A model generated the notes under the pieces. It did no database searches. It saw only the letters and a list, made by a program, of their open reading frames with translations, and was not told where the DNA came from. From Flavobacteriales bacterium UBA5933 (GTDB lineage Bacteria > Bacteroidota > Bacteroidia > Flavobacteriales > Weeksellaceae): 18,140 bases of DNA. Of the stretch, positions 7,726 to 14,806 are shown piece after piece. The stretch lies in NCBI GenBank assembly GCA_002430925.1, contig DJDD01000034.1, positions 1 to 18,140 on the forward strand, read 5' to 3'. A program made the position numbers and the translations under genes. Each line of letters starts with the position of its first letter. Positions within the stretch are counted from its first letter, which is position 1.

Positions 7726-8496
7726 TTAAAAGTTTAAGATATTTGAAGCGAATTCATTCGCTAATTCAACGGCAGATAAATGTGCTGCTTTAAGATGAAC
7801 ATGTTTTGAATTTTGAATTTTTTGATTCATGTAATCTCCATCTTCAATTGTAGTTACTAAATCATCTGTACCGCTAATAATTAAAGTAGGAGATTTTATT
7901 TTTTGAATTTCATTTTGGAAATTAGCATCTCTAACAGCGGCACAATTAGCACAATAACCGACTAAATCATTATTTTTAAATTCATTTAATATTCCGCTGA
8001 CTATTTCTGGATGATTATTTCTAAAATCAGTTGTAAACCAACGTTCTGCAGTACCATCTAAAATGCTATCTAAACCATTATTTGATACATAATCAATACG
8101 ATCATTCCAACCTTGTTCATTTCCTATTTTTGATGCTGTATTTGCAATGATAATTTTATTAAACTTATCAGGATGGTTTATACCAAGATATTGACCTATT
8201 AAACCTCCCATAGATAATCCACAAAATGTTAAAGAAGATATATTTAAATAACCAATTAGTTCAATAATATCCTCACCTAATTCTTCAATGGTAAGTTCTT
8301 TTTTTGTATTTGTAGATTTTCCATGTCCTCTAGTTTCATGAAGTATAATATTGTATTCATTAGATATAATTTCTACAACATCATTCCACATATTATATGT
8401 TGTTCCAAGTGAATTGGAAAATATAATTGTTTTGTCTTTGTGGTTATTGATGAATTTAAAATTACAACTGTAATTTTTTAGTTTAATTATAGGCAT
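7726..8496 (-). CDS. pcaD: 3-oxoadipate enol-lactonase (alpha/beta hydrolase)
   Basis: A 256-residue cytoplasmic alpha/beta hydrolase that opens 3-oxoadipate enol-lactone to 3-oxoadipate. The triad is visible: Ser95 in GLSMGG, Asp211 or Asp212 in SGTDD, and His239 in KAAHLSAVE. PcaD-type segments are clear: SNSLGTTYNMW (27-37), RGHGKS, ANTASKIGNEQGWNDRI, ERWFTTDFR and GYCANCAAVRD. These separate it from a generic hydrolase. It follows catA after a 166-base gap that holds a strong hairpin, and precedes the CoA-transferase by 22 bases. It may therefore start a second transcript, or be reached by read-through. Length is normal. Confidence 0.93.
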   Translation of the reverse strand: MPIIKLKNYSCNFKFINNHKDKTIIFSNSLGTTYNMWNDVVEIISNEYNIILHETRGHGKSTNTKKELTIEELGEDIIELIGYLNISSLTFCGLSMGGLIGQYLGINHPDKFNKIIIANTASKIGNEQGWNDRIDYVSNNGLDSILDGTAERWFTTDFRNNHPEIVSGILNEFKNNDLVGYCANCAAVRDANFQNEIQKIKSPTLIISGTDDLVTTIEDGDYMNQKIQNSKHVHLKAAHLSAVELANEFASNILNF

Positions 8497-8559
8497 TGTT
8501 CTAAATGTTAAGTTATTTTTTAGGCTATAATTGGTTGAATAAAAAAGAAAAAAAGAGAG

Positions 8560-8592
8560 TTAAAGAAGCTTTTTTATAAAAAGCTTCTTTAA
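8560..8592 (-). terminator. Hairpin between catA and pcaD (terminator or attenuator)
   Basis: A perfect 15-base stem, TTAAAGAAGCTTTTT (8560-8574) with AAAAAGCTTCTTTAA (8578-8592), has a 3-base loop. On the minus strand a pyrimidine-rich run follows (CTCTCTTTTTTTCTTTTTT), but the long T runs start 6 bases after the stem, so termination may be partial. It lies 70 bases past the catA stop and 64 bases before the pcaD start. Confidence 0.7.
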
Positions 8593-8662
8593 TAGAATAA
8601 CGTTAAGTTAAATTATAATAAGGACTTTATAATTTGTTTATGTTATGGAAAAAACAAAAAAA

Positions 8663-9592
8663 CTATAAAACAACTGATGCTCTTTTTCTATGATTCTCTC
8701 CTTCTGGAGCTTCAATTTTTTCTTTTACCATGTTAAAATCAAATTCAATTTTTGCAAAAGCTTCATCTTTTCCATATTTAGTAGCATCTTCACTTGAAAT
8801 TCTATGGATAGGAGGTACTAATTCTGGACGAGTTGCAAACGCAAAATCATCATAAGTTAATGGATCTCCTTCTATATTTATTTGTGTTGTTAACTTTCTG
8901 TAATCAGGATGTGTAACAAAAAAATGAATATGTGCAGGTCTTGCACCATGTCTACCTAATAAACTCATTAGATTTTCTGTAGAACCATTTGGAGGACAAG
9001 AATATCCAACAGGTAAGAATGATTTAAACTCATATTTACCATCTTTATCTGTTATGATAGCACGGCGTAAATTGAATTCAGGTTGAGTAGAATCAAAATG
9101 AGAGTATAATCCATGAAGGTTACAATGCCAAACTTCAACTTTTGCATTTGGAATTGGATTTCCATTTGTATCTTTTACTGTACCACTCATGTATAATCTT
9201 TCTGCATTATCTTCAGGAACAGTTTCTAATTCAGCAAAACCAAAAGATTCTGGAGAACCAGCAACATATAAAGGACCTTCTATAGTTCTAGGAGTCATAT
9301 TTTCTATACCAGCTTGTTCGTCTTCCCAATCCATTTTAACATCAATAAATTTTTCGATACCTAGACCTGCAAAAATTAATCCCCACTCATTGTTTTTTCC
9401 AGCTTGTGTTAACCAATCGCATGCAATCCACATTTCTTCCGATGTAATATCTAAATCAGCCATCGTATTAAATAAATCTTTTAATAATCTATTTACGATT
9501 TCTTTTACTCTATCATTACCTTCTCCTTCTTTTTCTACCGATTTAATTAGTTCTAAAGTTTTATCTATTACAGATTGATCCATTCTTCTCAT
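8663..9592 (-). CDS. catA: Catechol 1,2-dioxygenase (intradiol ring cleavage)
   Basis: A 309-residue non-heme Fe(III) enzyme that cleaves catechol between its hydroxyl groups to cis,cis-muconate. The four iron ligands of the family are visible: Tyr163 (GLYSHFD), Tyr197 (PVGYSCPP), His221 and His223 (RPAHIHFF). The N-terminal helical dimerisation region (about 1-95) is present, as in catechol rather than protocatechuate dioxygenases, and RTIEGPLYVAGSPE (102-115) is a strong family signature. Length matches known CatA proteins, about 310 residues. It is 43 bases downstream of catC and followed by a hairpin. An in-frame ATG at codon 4 could also be the start. Substituted catechols or hydroxyquinol as substrates cannot be excluded by reading, but catB and catC next to it favour catechol. 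Confidence 0.95.
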   Translation of the reverse strand: MRRMDQSVIDKTLELIKSVEKEGEGNDRVKEIVNRLLKDLFNTMADLDITSEEMWIACDWLTQAGKNNEWGLIFAGLGIEKFIDVKMDWEDEQAGIENMTPRTIEGPLYVAGSPESFGFAELETVPEDNAERLYMSGTVKDTNGNPIPNAKVEVWHCNLHGLYSHFDSTQPEFNLRRAIITDKDGKYEFKSFLPVGYSCPPNGSTENLMSLLGRHGARPAHIHFFVTHPDYRKLTTQINIEGDPLTYDDFAFATRPELVPPIHRISSEDATKYGKDEAFAKIEFDFNMVKEKIEAPEGENHRKRASVVL

Positions 9593-9635
9593 GATATGTG
9601 ATTTTTGTGATTTTTTTATTTTTATTGTTTTGATT

Positions 9636-9926
9636 TTAAATCATTGCTTCACGAACAGCATTCGGATGTTTGCAAAGACTTTTTACTTTTATTTTCATGT
9701 AAGGAAATAAAGGAAGAGAACTTATAATAGTATGTAATTCATCTGGAGATTCAACATCTAGTACAGATACATTTGAGTATTGTCCAGCTACACGCCATAA
9801 GTAAACCCATTTACCACTTTTTTGCCATTTTTGAGAGGTCTCTTTTTCTCTTACTATGTAATCGTTCAATTTATCTTCATTCCATGTTTCTGGAATGTTG
9901 ACATCCATTTCTACTATGTATAACAT
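9636..9926 (-). CDS. catC: Muconolactone delta-isomerase
   Basis: A small (96-residue) cytoplasmic isomerase that converts muconolactone to 3-oxoadipate enol-lactone. The sequence begins MLYIVEMDVNIPETW and contains the segments WVYLWRVAGQYSN (42-54), SLPLFPYMKIKV (69-80) and LCKHPNAVRE near the C-terminus, the typical CatC pattern. Length matches the 92-96 residues usual for the family. The frame stays open 54 bases further upstream into catB, but the start at 9926 gives the conserved N-terminus and leaves 10 bases after the catB stop codon. The homodecameric assembly known for the family is not visible in the sequence. Confidence 0.95.
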   Translation of the reverse strand: MLYIVEMDVNIPETWNEDKLNDYIVREKETSQKWQKSGKWVYLWRVAGQYSNVSVLDVESPDELHTIISSLPLFPYMKIKVKSLCKHPNAVREAMI

Positions 9927-9936
9927 ATTTTGTTTT

Positions 9937-11055
9937 TTATTTACGTTTGTATTTTTCGATTTTATCATCGTCAATTTCAATTCCTAGTCCAGGACCTTCA
10001 GGGATTTCTAAACAACAATCTTTGTAAGTGATAGGTTTTTTAACAATATCATCTACAAGTAATAAAGGAGCGAAAAGTTCTGTTCCCCAAGTTAAATTAT
10101 TATAGGTGCTAAAGACATGAGCTGAGGCAACGGTACCTATAGTTCCTTCTAGCATTGTTCCACCATACATCCCTATATCAGCACCTTCTCCGATACCAGC
10201 AATTTTAGAAGCGTTGTATAAGCCACCACTTTTCATAATTTTTACAGCATAAACACTTCCTCCTCTAATTTTAGCTAATTTATAAGCGTCTTGTATTGTG
10301 CAACAAGCTTCATCAGCCATAATAGGAATACTGAAATATTCTGTTAAACGAGCTAAACCATCAAAGTTTGTTTTATTAATAGGTTGCTCAATCAAATCGA
10401 TTCCATTTGCTTCTAAAACTTTTATCCATTTCTTTGAAGTAGATTCATCCCAAGCTTGGTTAATGTCTACGGTAATTTTTATATCGTCACCTACTGCTTT
10501 TTTAATAGCCGACACATGATCAACATCTTTTTTTGGGTTATTTCGTCCTATTTTTAGTTTGAAAGTATTATGTCTATTTTCTGAAATTAATTGTTTTGCT
10601 TCTTCAATATCAGTATCCGTATTTCCACTTGCTAATGTCCATAGTACACCTAATTTTGTTGAAATAGCTCCTCCAAGTAAGGTAGAAACGGAAACATTTA
10701 ATCGCTTACCTTGTGCATCAAGTAATGCAGTTTCTATTCCTGCTTTAGCAAAAGTATTTCCAGAGATATATTTATTTACACGTTGATTTATTGCGTGTAT
10801 ATTTGTTGCGTCTTGATTAATTAATAAAGGTGTAATGTATTGGTCAATAGTTAGTTTAATTCCTTCAGGAGATTCGCTTCCGTAACTTAATCCACCTATA
10901 GTCGTTGACTCTCCAATACCAATAATTCCATCGTCAGAAAAAACTTTTATGATTACCATAGATTGTTGATACATGGTTGCCATCGATAAGACATGTGGTC
11001 TTATTGTGGGCAAATCAACAATTACAGTTTCTACTTTTATTATTTTAGGGTTCAT
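9937..11055 (-). CDS. catB: Muconate cycloisomerase (cis,cis-muconate lactonizing enzyme)
   Basis: A 372-residue enolase-superfamily enzyme that cyclises cis,cis-muconate to muconolactone, using a divalent metal. Catalytic and metal-binding residues are present at the expected places: Lys166 and Lys168 (FKLKIG), Asp197 (VDINQAWD), Glu223 (LIEQP), Asp248 (MADEA), Lys272 (VKIMKSGG) and Glu326 (GTELF). The segment IVDLPTIRPHVLSM (12-25) and GESTTIGGLSYGSESP (48-63) closely match CatB of Pseudomonas from memory, so assignment to the catechol pathway, rather than to a dipeptide epimerase, is strong. It is the first enzyme gene of the cluster, 116 bases downstream of the AraC-family regulator gene, and is followed by catC after 10 bases. 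Confidence 0.95.
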   Translation of the reverse strand: MNPKIIKVETVIVDLPTIRPHVLSMATMYQQSMVIIKVFSDDGIIGIGESTTIGGLSYGSESPEGIKLTIDQYITPLLINQDATNIHAINQRVNKYISGNTFAKAGIETALLDAQGKRLNVSVSTLLGGAISTKLGVLWTLASGNTDTDIEEAKQLISENRHNTFKLKIGRNNPKKDVDHVSAIKKAVGDDIKITVDINQAWDESTSKKWIKVLEANGIDLIEQPINKTNFDGLARLTEYFSIPIMADEACCTIQDAYKLAKIRGGSVYAVKIMKSGGLYNASKIAGIGEGADIGMYGGTMLEGTIGTVASAHVFSTYNNLTWGTELFAPLLLVDDIVKKPITYKDCCLEIPEGPGLGIEIDDDKIEKYKRK

Positions 11056-11094
11056 TTAACTTCGATTATGTTATGTAATTAATACACTAACAAA

Positions 11095-11137
11095 TTTCAA
11101 TTAAATCATTTTTAAATTATAGTCGTTTTCAATTAAA
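11095..11137. promoter_or_regulatory. Spaced direct repeat upstream of catB, candidate AraC-family operator
   Basis: The 11-base sequence TTTCAATTAAA occurs at 11095-11105 and again at 11127-11137, in the same orientation and 32 bases apart (about three helical turns). It lies between the AraC-type regulator gene and catB, 40-82 bases upstream of the catB start. AraC-family proteins typically bind direct-repeat half-sites on one face of the helix. The repeat is AT-rich, so chance is possible. Confidence 0.4.
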
Positions 11138-11171
11138 AATAGGACAAATCAAGCATTTTAAGGTAAAAGTT

Positions 11172-12056
11172 CTATAATCCTAAGCTTTTTCTGAAATCTC
11201 GTGGAGTTTGCTTTGTAATTTGTTTAAATAAACGTGTGAAATAAGAAGGATCATCAAAGCCTAATTTATAAGATACATCTGTAATAGAATAATCAACTTT
11301 TGTAAGTAATATCTTTGCTTCATTTATAAAGAATTTTGAAATTATTTTTTTAGTTGATTCACCAATTACTTGATTGCATATTCTATTAAGATGACTGGGA
11401 GATATAGATAATTCATTTGCATAAAATTCAACTGAATATTTAAAGCTATAATTCTTTTTGATGAGGTTTCTAAAGCGTCTATATAATAGTCTATAGGCAT
11501 TGAAGTCTTTTTTAATAATGTTTTTAGAAACCAAAGGAATTCTAAATAAACGGATAAGTAGCATTCCTGTTAGATATTCTAATGCTAATTCTCGTGCAGG
11601 TAAGTCTTGGTTGAATTCTTTAACGCATTTCAGATAGGTTTGATAAAAGTTTTCTAACAAAGGATTCTCTAAATTAATTTTGGAAAGAAAAACTTCTTCA
11701 ATATCAAAAAATATGTCAGCGTCTAGTGTAAGTGTTTTTTCTAAACCTAAATCAGAAATTGAAATCACATATCCTTCCGTATCGGTTTTTAATGTAATGC
11801 TGTGTAAAATATTTTTTGGAATAGTAAAAAAAGATAAATCATTCATTTCAAATTCTTGATTGTAACAAGTTAATTTTGCATATCCTTTTTTTATTAAAAA
11901 GATTTGAAATAAATCTTGATGAGAGTGAGCTTTAACTTCAATTAGTCCAGCCGAAGAATTAGAAAATTCATTTAAGGAACTTACATGAATTGTATTTCGA
12001 ACTAATTTAAAGTTATTTTCTGTTAAAATATTTTTTGTTACAGATTCATTCTCCAT
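11172..12056 (-). CDS. AraC/XylS-family transcriptional regulator, likely controls the catechol operon
   Basis: A 294-residue regulator with an N-terminal cupin-like effector domain (about 15-110; note the histidines in VKAHSHQDLFQIFLIKKG) and a C-terminal double helix-turn-helix (about 195-290). The second helix-turn-helix has the family signature ITDVSYKLGFDDPSYFTRLF followed by TKQTPRDFRK. General layout resembles PobR-type AraC regulators of aromatic catabolism. It lies directly upstream of catB in the same direction, which suggests that it activates catBCA-pcaD and the rest of the cluster in response to an aromatic compound or muconate. Catechol ortho-cleavage operons in Proteobacteria more often use LysR (CatR) or IclR regulators. 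A long hairpin ends 7 bases before its start codon. Target and effector are inferred, not shown. Confidence 0.85.
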   Translation of the reverse strand: MENESVTKNILTENNFKLVRNTIHVSSLNEFSNSSAGLIEVKAHSHQDLFQIFLIKKGYAKLTCYNQEFEMNDLSFFTIPKNILHSITLKTDTEGYVISISDLGLEKTLTLDADIFFDIEEVFLSKINLENPLLENFYQTYLKCVKEFNQDLPARELALEYLTGMLLIRLFRIPLVSKNIIKKDFNAYRLLYRRFRNLIKKNYSFKYSVEFYANELSISPSHLNRICNQVIGESTKKIISKFFINEAKILLTKVDYSITDVSYKLGFDDPSYFTRLFKQITKQTPRDFRKSLGL

Positions 12057-12063
12057 TGAAATG

Positions 12064-12105
12064 ATAGTTTACTTCTAAATTAATGTTTTTTTAGAAGTAA
12101 ACTAT
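12064..12105. terminator. Strong hairpin between the secreted-protein array and the regulator gene
   Basis: A perfect 16-base inverted repeat, ATAGTTTACTTCTAAA (12064-12079) and TTTAGAAGTAAACTAT (12090-12105), has a 10-base loop. It lies 8 bases past the stop of the last secreted-protein gene and 7 bases before the regulator ATG. The T run is on the plus-strand side only; in the direction of the genes no T tract follows. It may be a weak terminator, a 5'-leader structure over the regulator's ribosome-binding region, or a protein-binding palindrome. Confidence 0.6.
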
Positions 12106-12113
12106 TTTTTATA

Positions 12114-12788
12114 TTATAATTTCTCACATGTAATAGTATAAGAATTATATGTTATGTTATTTTCTATATAATTTGGTCTTGCCAAGAATAAAACTCTATA
12201 AAAATTATTTTCATTAGGATAAGAAATATAAAACTCTCCTGTACTATTTATATCTAATTGTGGACATAAAAGCTGTGGGGTTTGATAATTGTTTGAATTG
12301 TAAGTTTTTCCGTTCGATTTGTAATAATTTAGATCATTATCCCCCCATTTTCTAAATAATGTAAAGTACGTTGTAATTTCTTTTTTAGGATCAGATGATA
12401 AGTTTAACATTATATCTAAATTTTTATTAGGATATTGTGTATTATTTTTACCATCACGAAAAGAGAATTCAAATCGACCACATTTTAGTTTGTTGTCAGG
12501 ATTAGGTCTCTCACTTGTATAGAATAATCTTTTAATTTCAGGAATTTCTTCGCTTATTTTATTTTTTAATGTAGCTTTATCAACCGTTTCTAAATTTCCA
12601 ATAGCATCAGTAACTAAAACTTTATTATATGATTCATCAGCTGTTTTATCAGCTAGGTTTCTAACTTTTAAATTTCCATTTACATCCAATGCTCTTTCTG
12701 GTTTTGATGTATTAATTCCTACTTGACTAAATAAATTAATATTAAAACCAAATAAAATGATGATAGATGTTATTTTATAAAATTTCAT
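12114..12788 (-). CDS. Secreted protein of unknown function, paralog 3 of a three-gene array
   Basis: A 224-residue protein with an N-terminal hydrophobic signal peptide (about 5-21) and probable cleavage after LFSQ; no lipobox cysteine is seen. The mature N-terminus VGINTSKPERALDVNGN is a motif frequent in secreted or surface proteins of Bacteroidota and in phage-tail-like fibres. KVLVTDAIGN follows (about 56-65). Cys103 lies in LKCGRFEFSF and Cys221 in the terminal TITCEKL; both have counterparts in the two upstream paralogs and could form a disulfide. No enzyme motif and no type IX sorting domain was recognised. It is 10 bases after the preceding paralog and is the last gene of the array. 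Confidence 0.8.
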   Translation of the reverse strand: MKFYKITSIIILFGFNINLFSQVGINTSKPERALDVNGNLKVRNLADKTADESYNKVLVTDAIGNLETVDKATLKNKISEEIPEIKRLFYTSERPNPDNKLKCGRFEFSFRDGKNNTQYPNKNLDIMLNLSSDPKKEITTYFTLFRKWGDNDLNYYKSNGKTYNSNNYQTPQLLCPQLDINSTGEFYISYPNENNFYRVLFLARPNYIENNITYNSYTITCEKL

Positions 12789-12798
12789 AATAAGTAGT

Positions 12799-13572
12799 TT
12801 ATTGTTTATAATATCTCTCGCATGTAATAACTCTTAAACCGCTATCTTTCAAATTGATTTGAGTTGTAACGTTATTATCAGACTCTTGATTGATCATTCT
12901 AGTTATATGTATTTTATAGAAATCGCCACTTTCTGGATCTATTAAATGCAGTTTTAGAAAATCATTGTTAATCATATGTGCAGGACCTCTATTGTTGGTT
13001 GTGTAGTCAGGAGTATTATTATTATATACACTCTCATAATTGAAAATATTTTGGTAAACATCCCAATTATCAGTAGTAAAAGTTTTTTTAAAATTAGTAT
13101 AATAGTATTCTCCATCACCTGTATTAGCACTATGTCCTCCTATTAGTTTAATTCTTCTTTCTAGTCTTCTTAAACCATATTGAATCTCTGTGTTTTTTTC
13201 TGGATTAGCTAATAATTTAAATTTCGCAATATTATTTTCATCTATAATAAAAGAAAATTTACCACATTTTGCTTCTTTATTACTATCTCCACCAATACTA
13301 CTATAATAAATAATTCTCTCAGTTTCAACTTGCTGTTCTGGTGTTTGGAACATAGACGATTCAGACTGTTTATCTATATTTCCAGTACTATTTGCTATAA
13401 TAATATTTTTAAAGTTATCATCTTCAGTTTTATCTTGAAAACTAGTTATTCTTAAATTTCCATTTACATCAAGTGATCGTTCTGGTGTTTCTGTATTAAT
13501 ACCTACACCACCTTGCCCAAATAAAATTGTTTGTAATAAAACGATTGGTAAAAGATATTTTATTTTTCTCAT
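12799..13572 (-). CDS. Secreted protein of unknown function, paralog 2 of a three-gene array
   Basis: A 257-residue protein with a signal peptide (about 5-20, ending LFGQ), then GGVGINTETPERSLDVNGNL. Cys103 is in AKCGKFSFII, and Cys251 is in VITCERYYKQ at the C-terminus. It is longer than its neighbours through an insertion in the central part (about 140-215), rich in Tyr, Asn and Thr. The start at 13572 is chosen because it gives a normal signal peptide (MRKIKYLLPIVLLQ) and lies 2 bases after the upstream stop codon (TAATAATG). An in-frame ATG 30 bases earlier would overlap the upstream gene. Function unknown; a surface or periplasmic location is inferred from the signal peptide. Confidence 0.78.
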   Translation of the reverse strand: MRKIKYLLPIVLLQTILFGQGGVGINTETPERSLDVNGNLRITSFQDKTEDDNFKNIIIANSTGNIDKQSESSMFQTPEQQVETERIIYYSSIGGDSNKEAKCGKFSFIIDENNIAKFKLLANPEKNTEIQYGLRRLERRIKLIGGHSANTGDGEYYYTNFKKTFTTDNWDVYQNIFNYESVYNNNTPDYTTNNRGPAHMINNDFLKLHLIDPESGDFYKIHITRMINQESDNNVTTQINLKDSGLRVITCERYYKQ

Positions 13573-13574
13573 TA

Positions 13575-14228
13575 TTAAAATTTTTCGCATGTACTTATCC
13601 AATAATTCTTTCCGTTTTGATAAAGACGGTAAAATGAAACTCTATAAAAATCAGGTTCTTTAGGGTAAGACAAATAAAGTTCATTATATTCACCGTCTTC
13701 TATTCTTGCTTGCCCATCAAAAGGAACATCAATAAAATTATTTGTAGATGTAAATTCTTTTGGAGTTGATTTTGCTTGGTATTGAAACCCGTTTGTTTCA
13801 TAATTCTGTTCAAAAGTTGTATATACTTTTACTGTAGTTCCAGTAACAGGAGCATTTATCAATCTAAATCTTACATCTCCAGTTCCAGAATTAGGTACAA
13901 ATGCAAATTCAAATTTCCCACACGTGAGAGTTTTTGTAGCATCTGGTGTAGAATTTGGCGTAGTAAATTCATTGTTTAGAATTACTTTGTCAATACTTCC
14001 ATCTTTATCTGGAAGAATAGATGATTTGTTTATATAATCTATATTTCCTTTATCATCTGTAACTAATACTTTTGTATAATCAGAATCACTAGCCTTAAAA
14101 GCTAAATTTCTAATAATTGTATTTCCTTCTACATGTAAAGTTCTTGTTGGAGATTCTGTTCCTATTCCTACTTGTGAATAAACATTAAACCCCAGCATCA
14201 TAATTAAAATTTTAAGATGTTTTTTCAT
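13575..14228 (-). CDS. Secreted protein of unknown function, paralog 1 of a three-gene array
   Basis: A 217-residue protein starting the array, with signal peptide MKKHLKILIMMLGFNVYSQ and then VGIGTESPTRTLHVEGN, which is the form of the motif closest to the 'VGIGT..P...L.V.G' repeats of Bacteroidota surface proteins. KVLVTDDKGNIDYINKS follows (53-69). Cys103 lies in LTCGKFEFAF and Cys214 in the terminal STCEKF. The end segment ELYLSYPKEPDFYRVSFYR resembles EFYISYPNENNFYRVLFLA of paralog 3. The three genes look like tandem duplications that have diverged mainly in the centre. A long non-coding region with a candidate promoter lies upstream. Function unknown. Confidence 0.8.
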   Translation of the reverse strand: MKKHLKILIMMLGFNVYSQVGIGTESPTRTLHVEGNTIIRNLAFKASDSDYTKVLVTDDKGNIDYINKSSILPDKDGSIDKVILNNEFTTPNSTPDATKTLTCGKFEFAFVPNSGTGDVRFRLINAPVTGTTVKVYTTFEQNYETNGFQYQAKSTPKEFTSTNNFIDVPFDGQARIEDGEYNELYLSYPKEPDFYRVSFYRLYQNGKNYWISTCEKF

Positions 14229-14324
14229 AACTGAAAATGTTATAGAATTTTTACTTTTTTGGTATGTTTTTTGTTATGTATTATTACTAAGTGTCTTAGG
14301 CTTGGACAATAGTAAAAACTTGTG

Positions 14325-14332
14325 CAAAATTA
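14325..14332 (-). promoter_or_regulatory. Putative -7 promoter box for the secreted-protein array
   Basis: On the minus strand these bases read TAATTTTG, matching the Bacteroidota TAnnTTTG consensus, about 96 bases upstream of the first gene of the array. No TTG is found at the usual -33 spacing. The short palindromes at 14351-14389 would lie just upstream of its -33 region. Confidence 0.35.
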
Positions 14333-14350
14333 TAATTAAGATTACAGCTT

Positions 14351-14389
14351 TCTTAGTTAAGAAGTATCACTATCAGTGATAATGATAGT
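14351..14389. promoter_or_regulatory. Cluster of overlapping palindromes, one like a tet operator core
   Basis: Overlapping inverted repeats are TATCAC/GTGATA (14365-14370, 14376-14381) and ACTATCA/TGATAGT (14369-14375, 14383-14389), preceded by TCTT-AGTT-AAGA (14351-14362). The string CTATCAGTGATA (14370-14381) is the same as the core of the classical tetO2 operator. This suggests a binding site for a TetR-family or other dimeric regulator. No such regulator gene is in the window. Confidence 0.4.
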
Positions 14390-14611
14390 ATTATTTAATA
14401 GTTTTTTTTGAATAAAAAAAATGCTCTATTAGATCTTGTTTATGAGTATTTTATGCTTTTAAAAAAAGCGAATAAATTTTTATGAATGTGTCAAAATTGG
14501 TAGTTATTATTTTAAGTCAATAACGGTTTAAAAGAATATGTTTAAAATTATTGAATAGTATATGAATAATTTTAAAAAGTTTTTTGCAACAGTCTTTTTG
14601 TTTTTCAATAA

Positions 14612-14771
14612 TTATGAATTGTGTAATTCATTTTTCTTTTAGTCATGAATTTGGAATAGTGATTGTAATGGAAATCCTTTTTTTGATTGAATTATTTTCG
14701 ATATCAAATCAATGACTAATCAAAAAAAGATTGAAATGTAAAGCACGGTGCGAAGCAATTGCCCAAAAAAA
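14612..14771 (-). repeat. Dispersed structured intergenic repeat, copy B
   Basis: This is the inverted partner of 4872-5060, about 160 bases long and shorter in the middle. Read on the minus strand it starts with a T7 run and GGGCAAT (14758-14771), then a hairpin TGC/GCA around TTC that replaces CCC/GGG of copy A. The second hairpin has a perfect 12-base stem (14677-14688 with 14718-14729; arm CTTTTTTTGATT). The 3' block has CAATCACTATT, ATGACTAAAA and ATGAATTACAC as in copy A, and ends in the palindrome ATGAATT-GTGT-AATTCAT. It lies past the terminator of the gene at 14843, as copy A lies past the helicase gene. No coding capacity is seen. Confidence 0.75.
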
Positions 14772-14806
14772 GATATAAATTTTAAAAAAGTTTAAATAGC
14801 TTAATA

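Noticed and set aside
8593..8662. Possible promoter for pcaD between catA and the hairpin
   Set aside because: No TAnnTTTG box on the minus strand was found in 8497-8662, so a separate promoter stays unproven and was not listed.
12114..14228. Idea that the secreted paralogs are lipoproteins or type IX secretion cargo
   Set aside because: The signal peptides end in Ser-Gln or Gly-Gln without a lipobox cysteine, and no C-terminal sorting domain of the usual type is visible.
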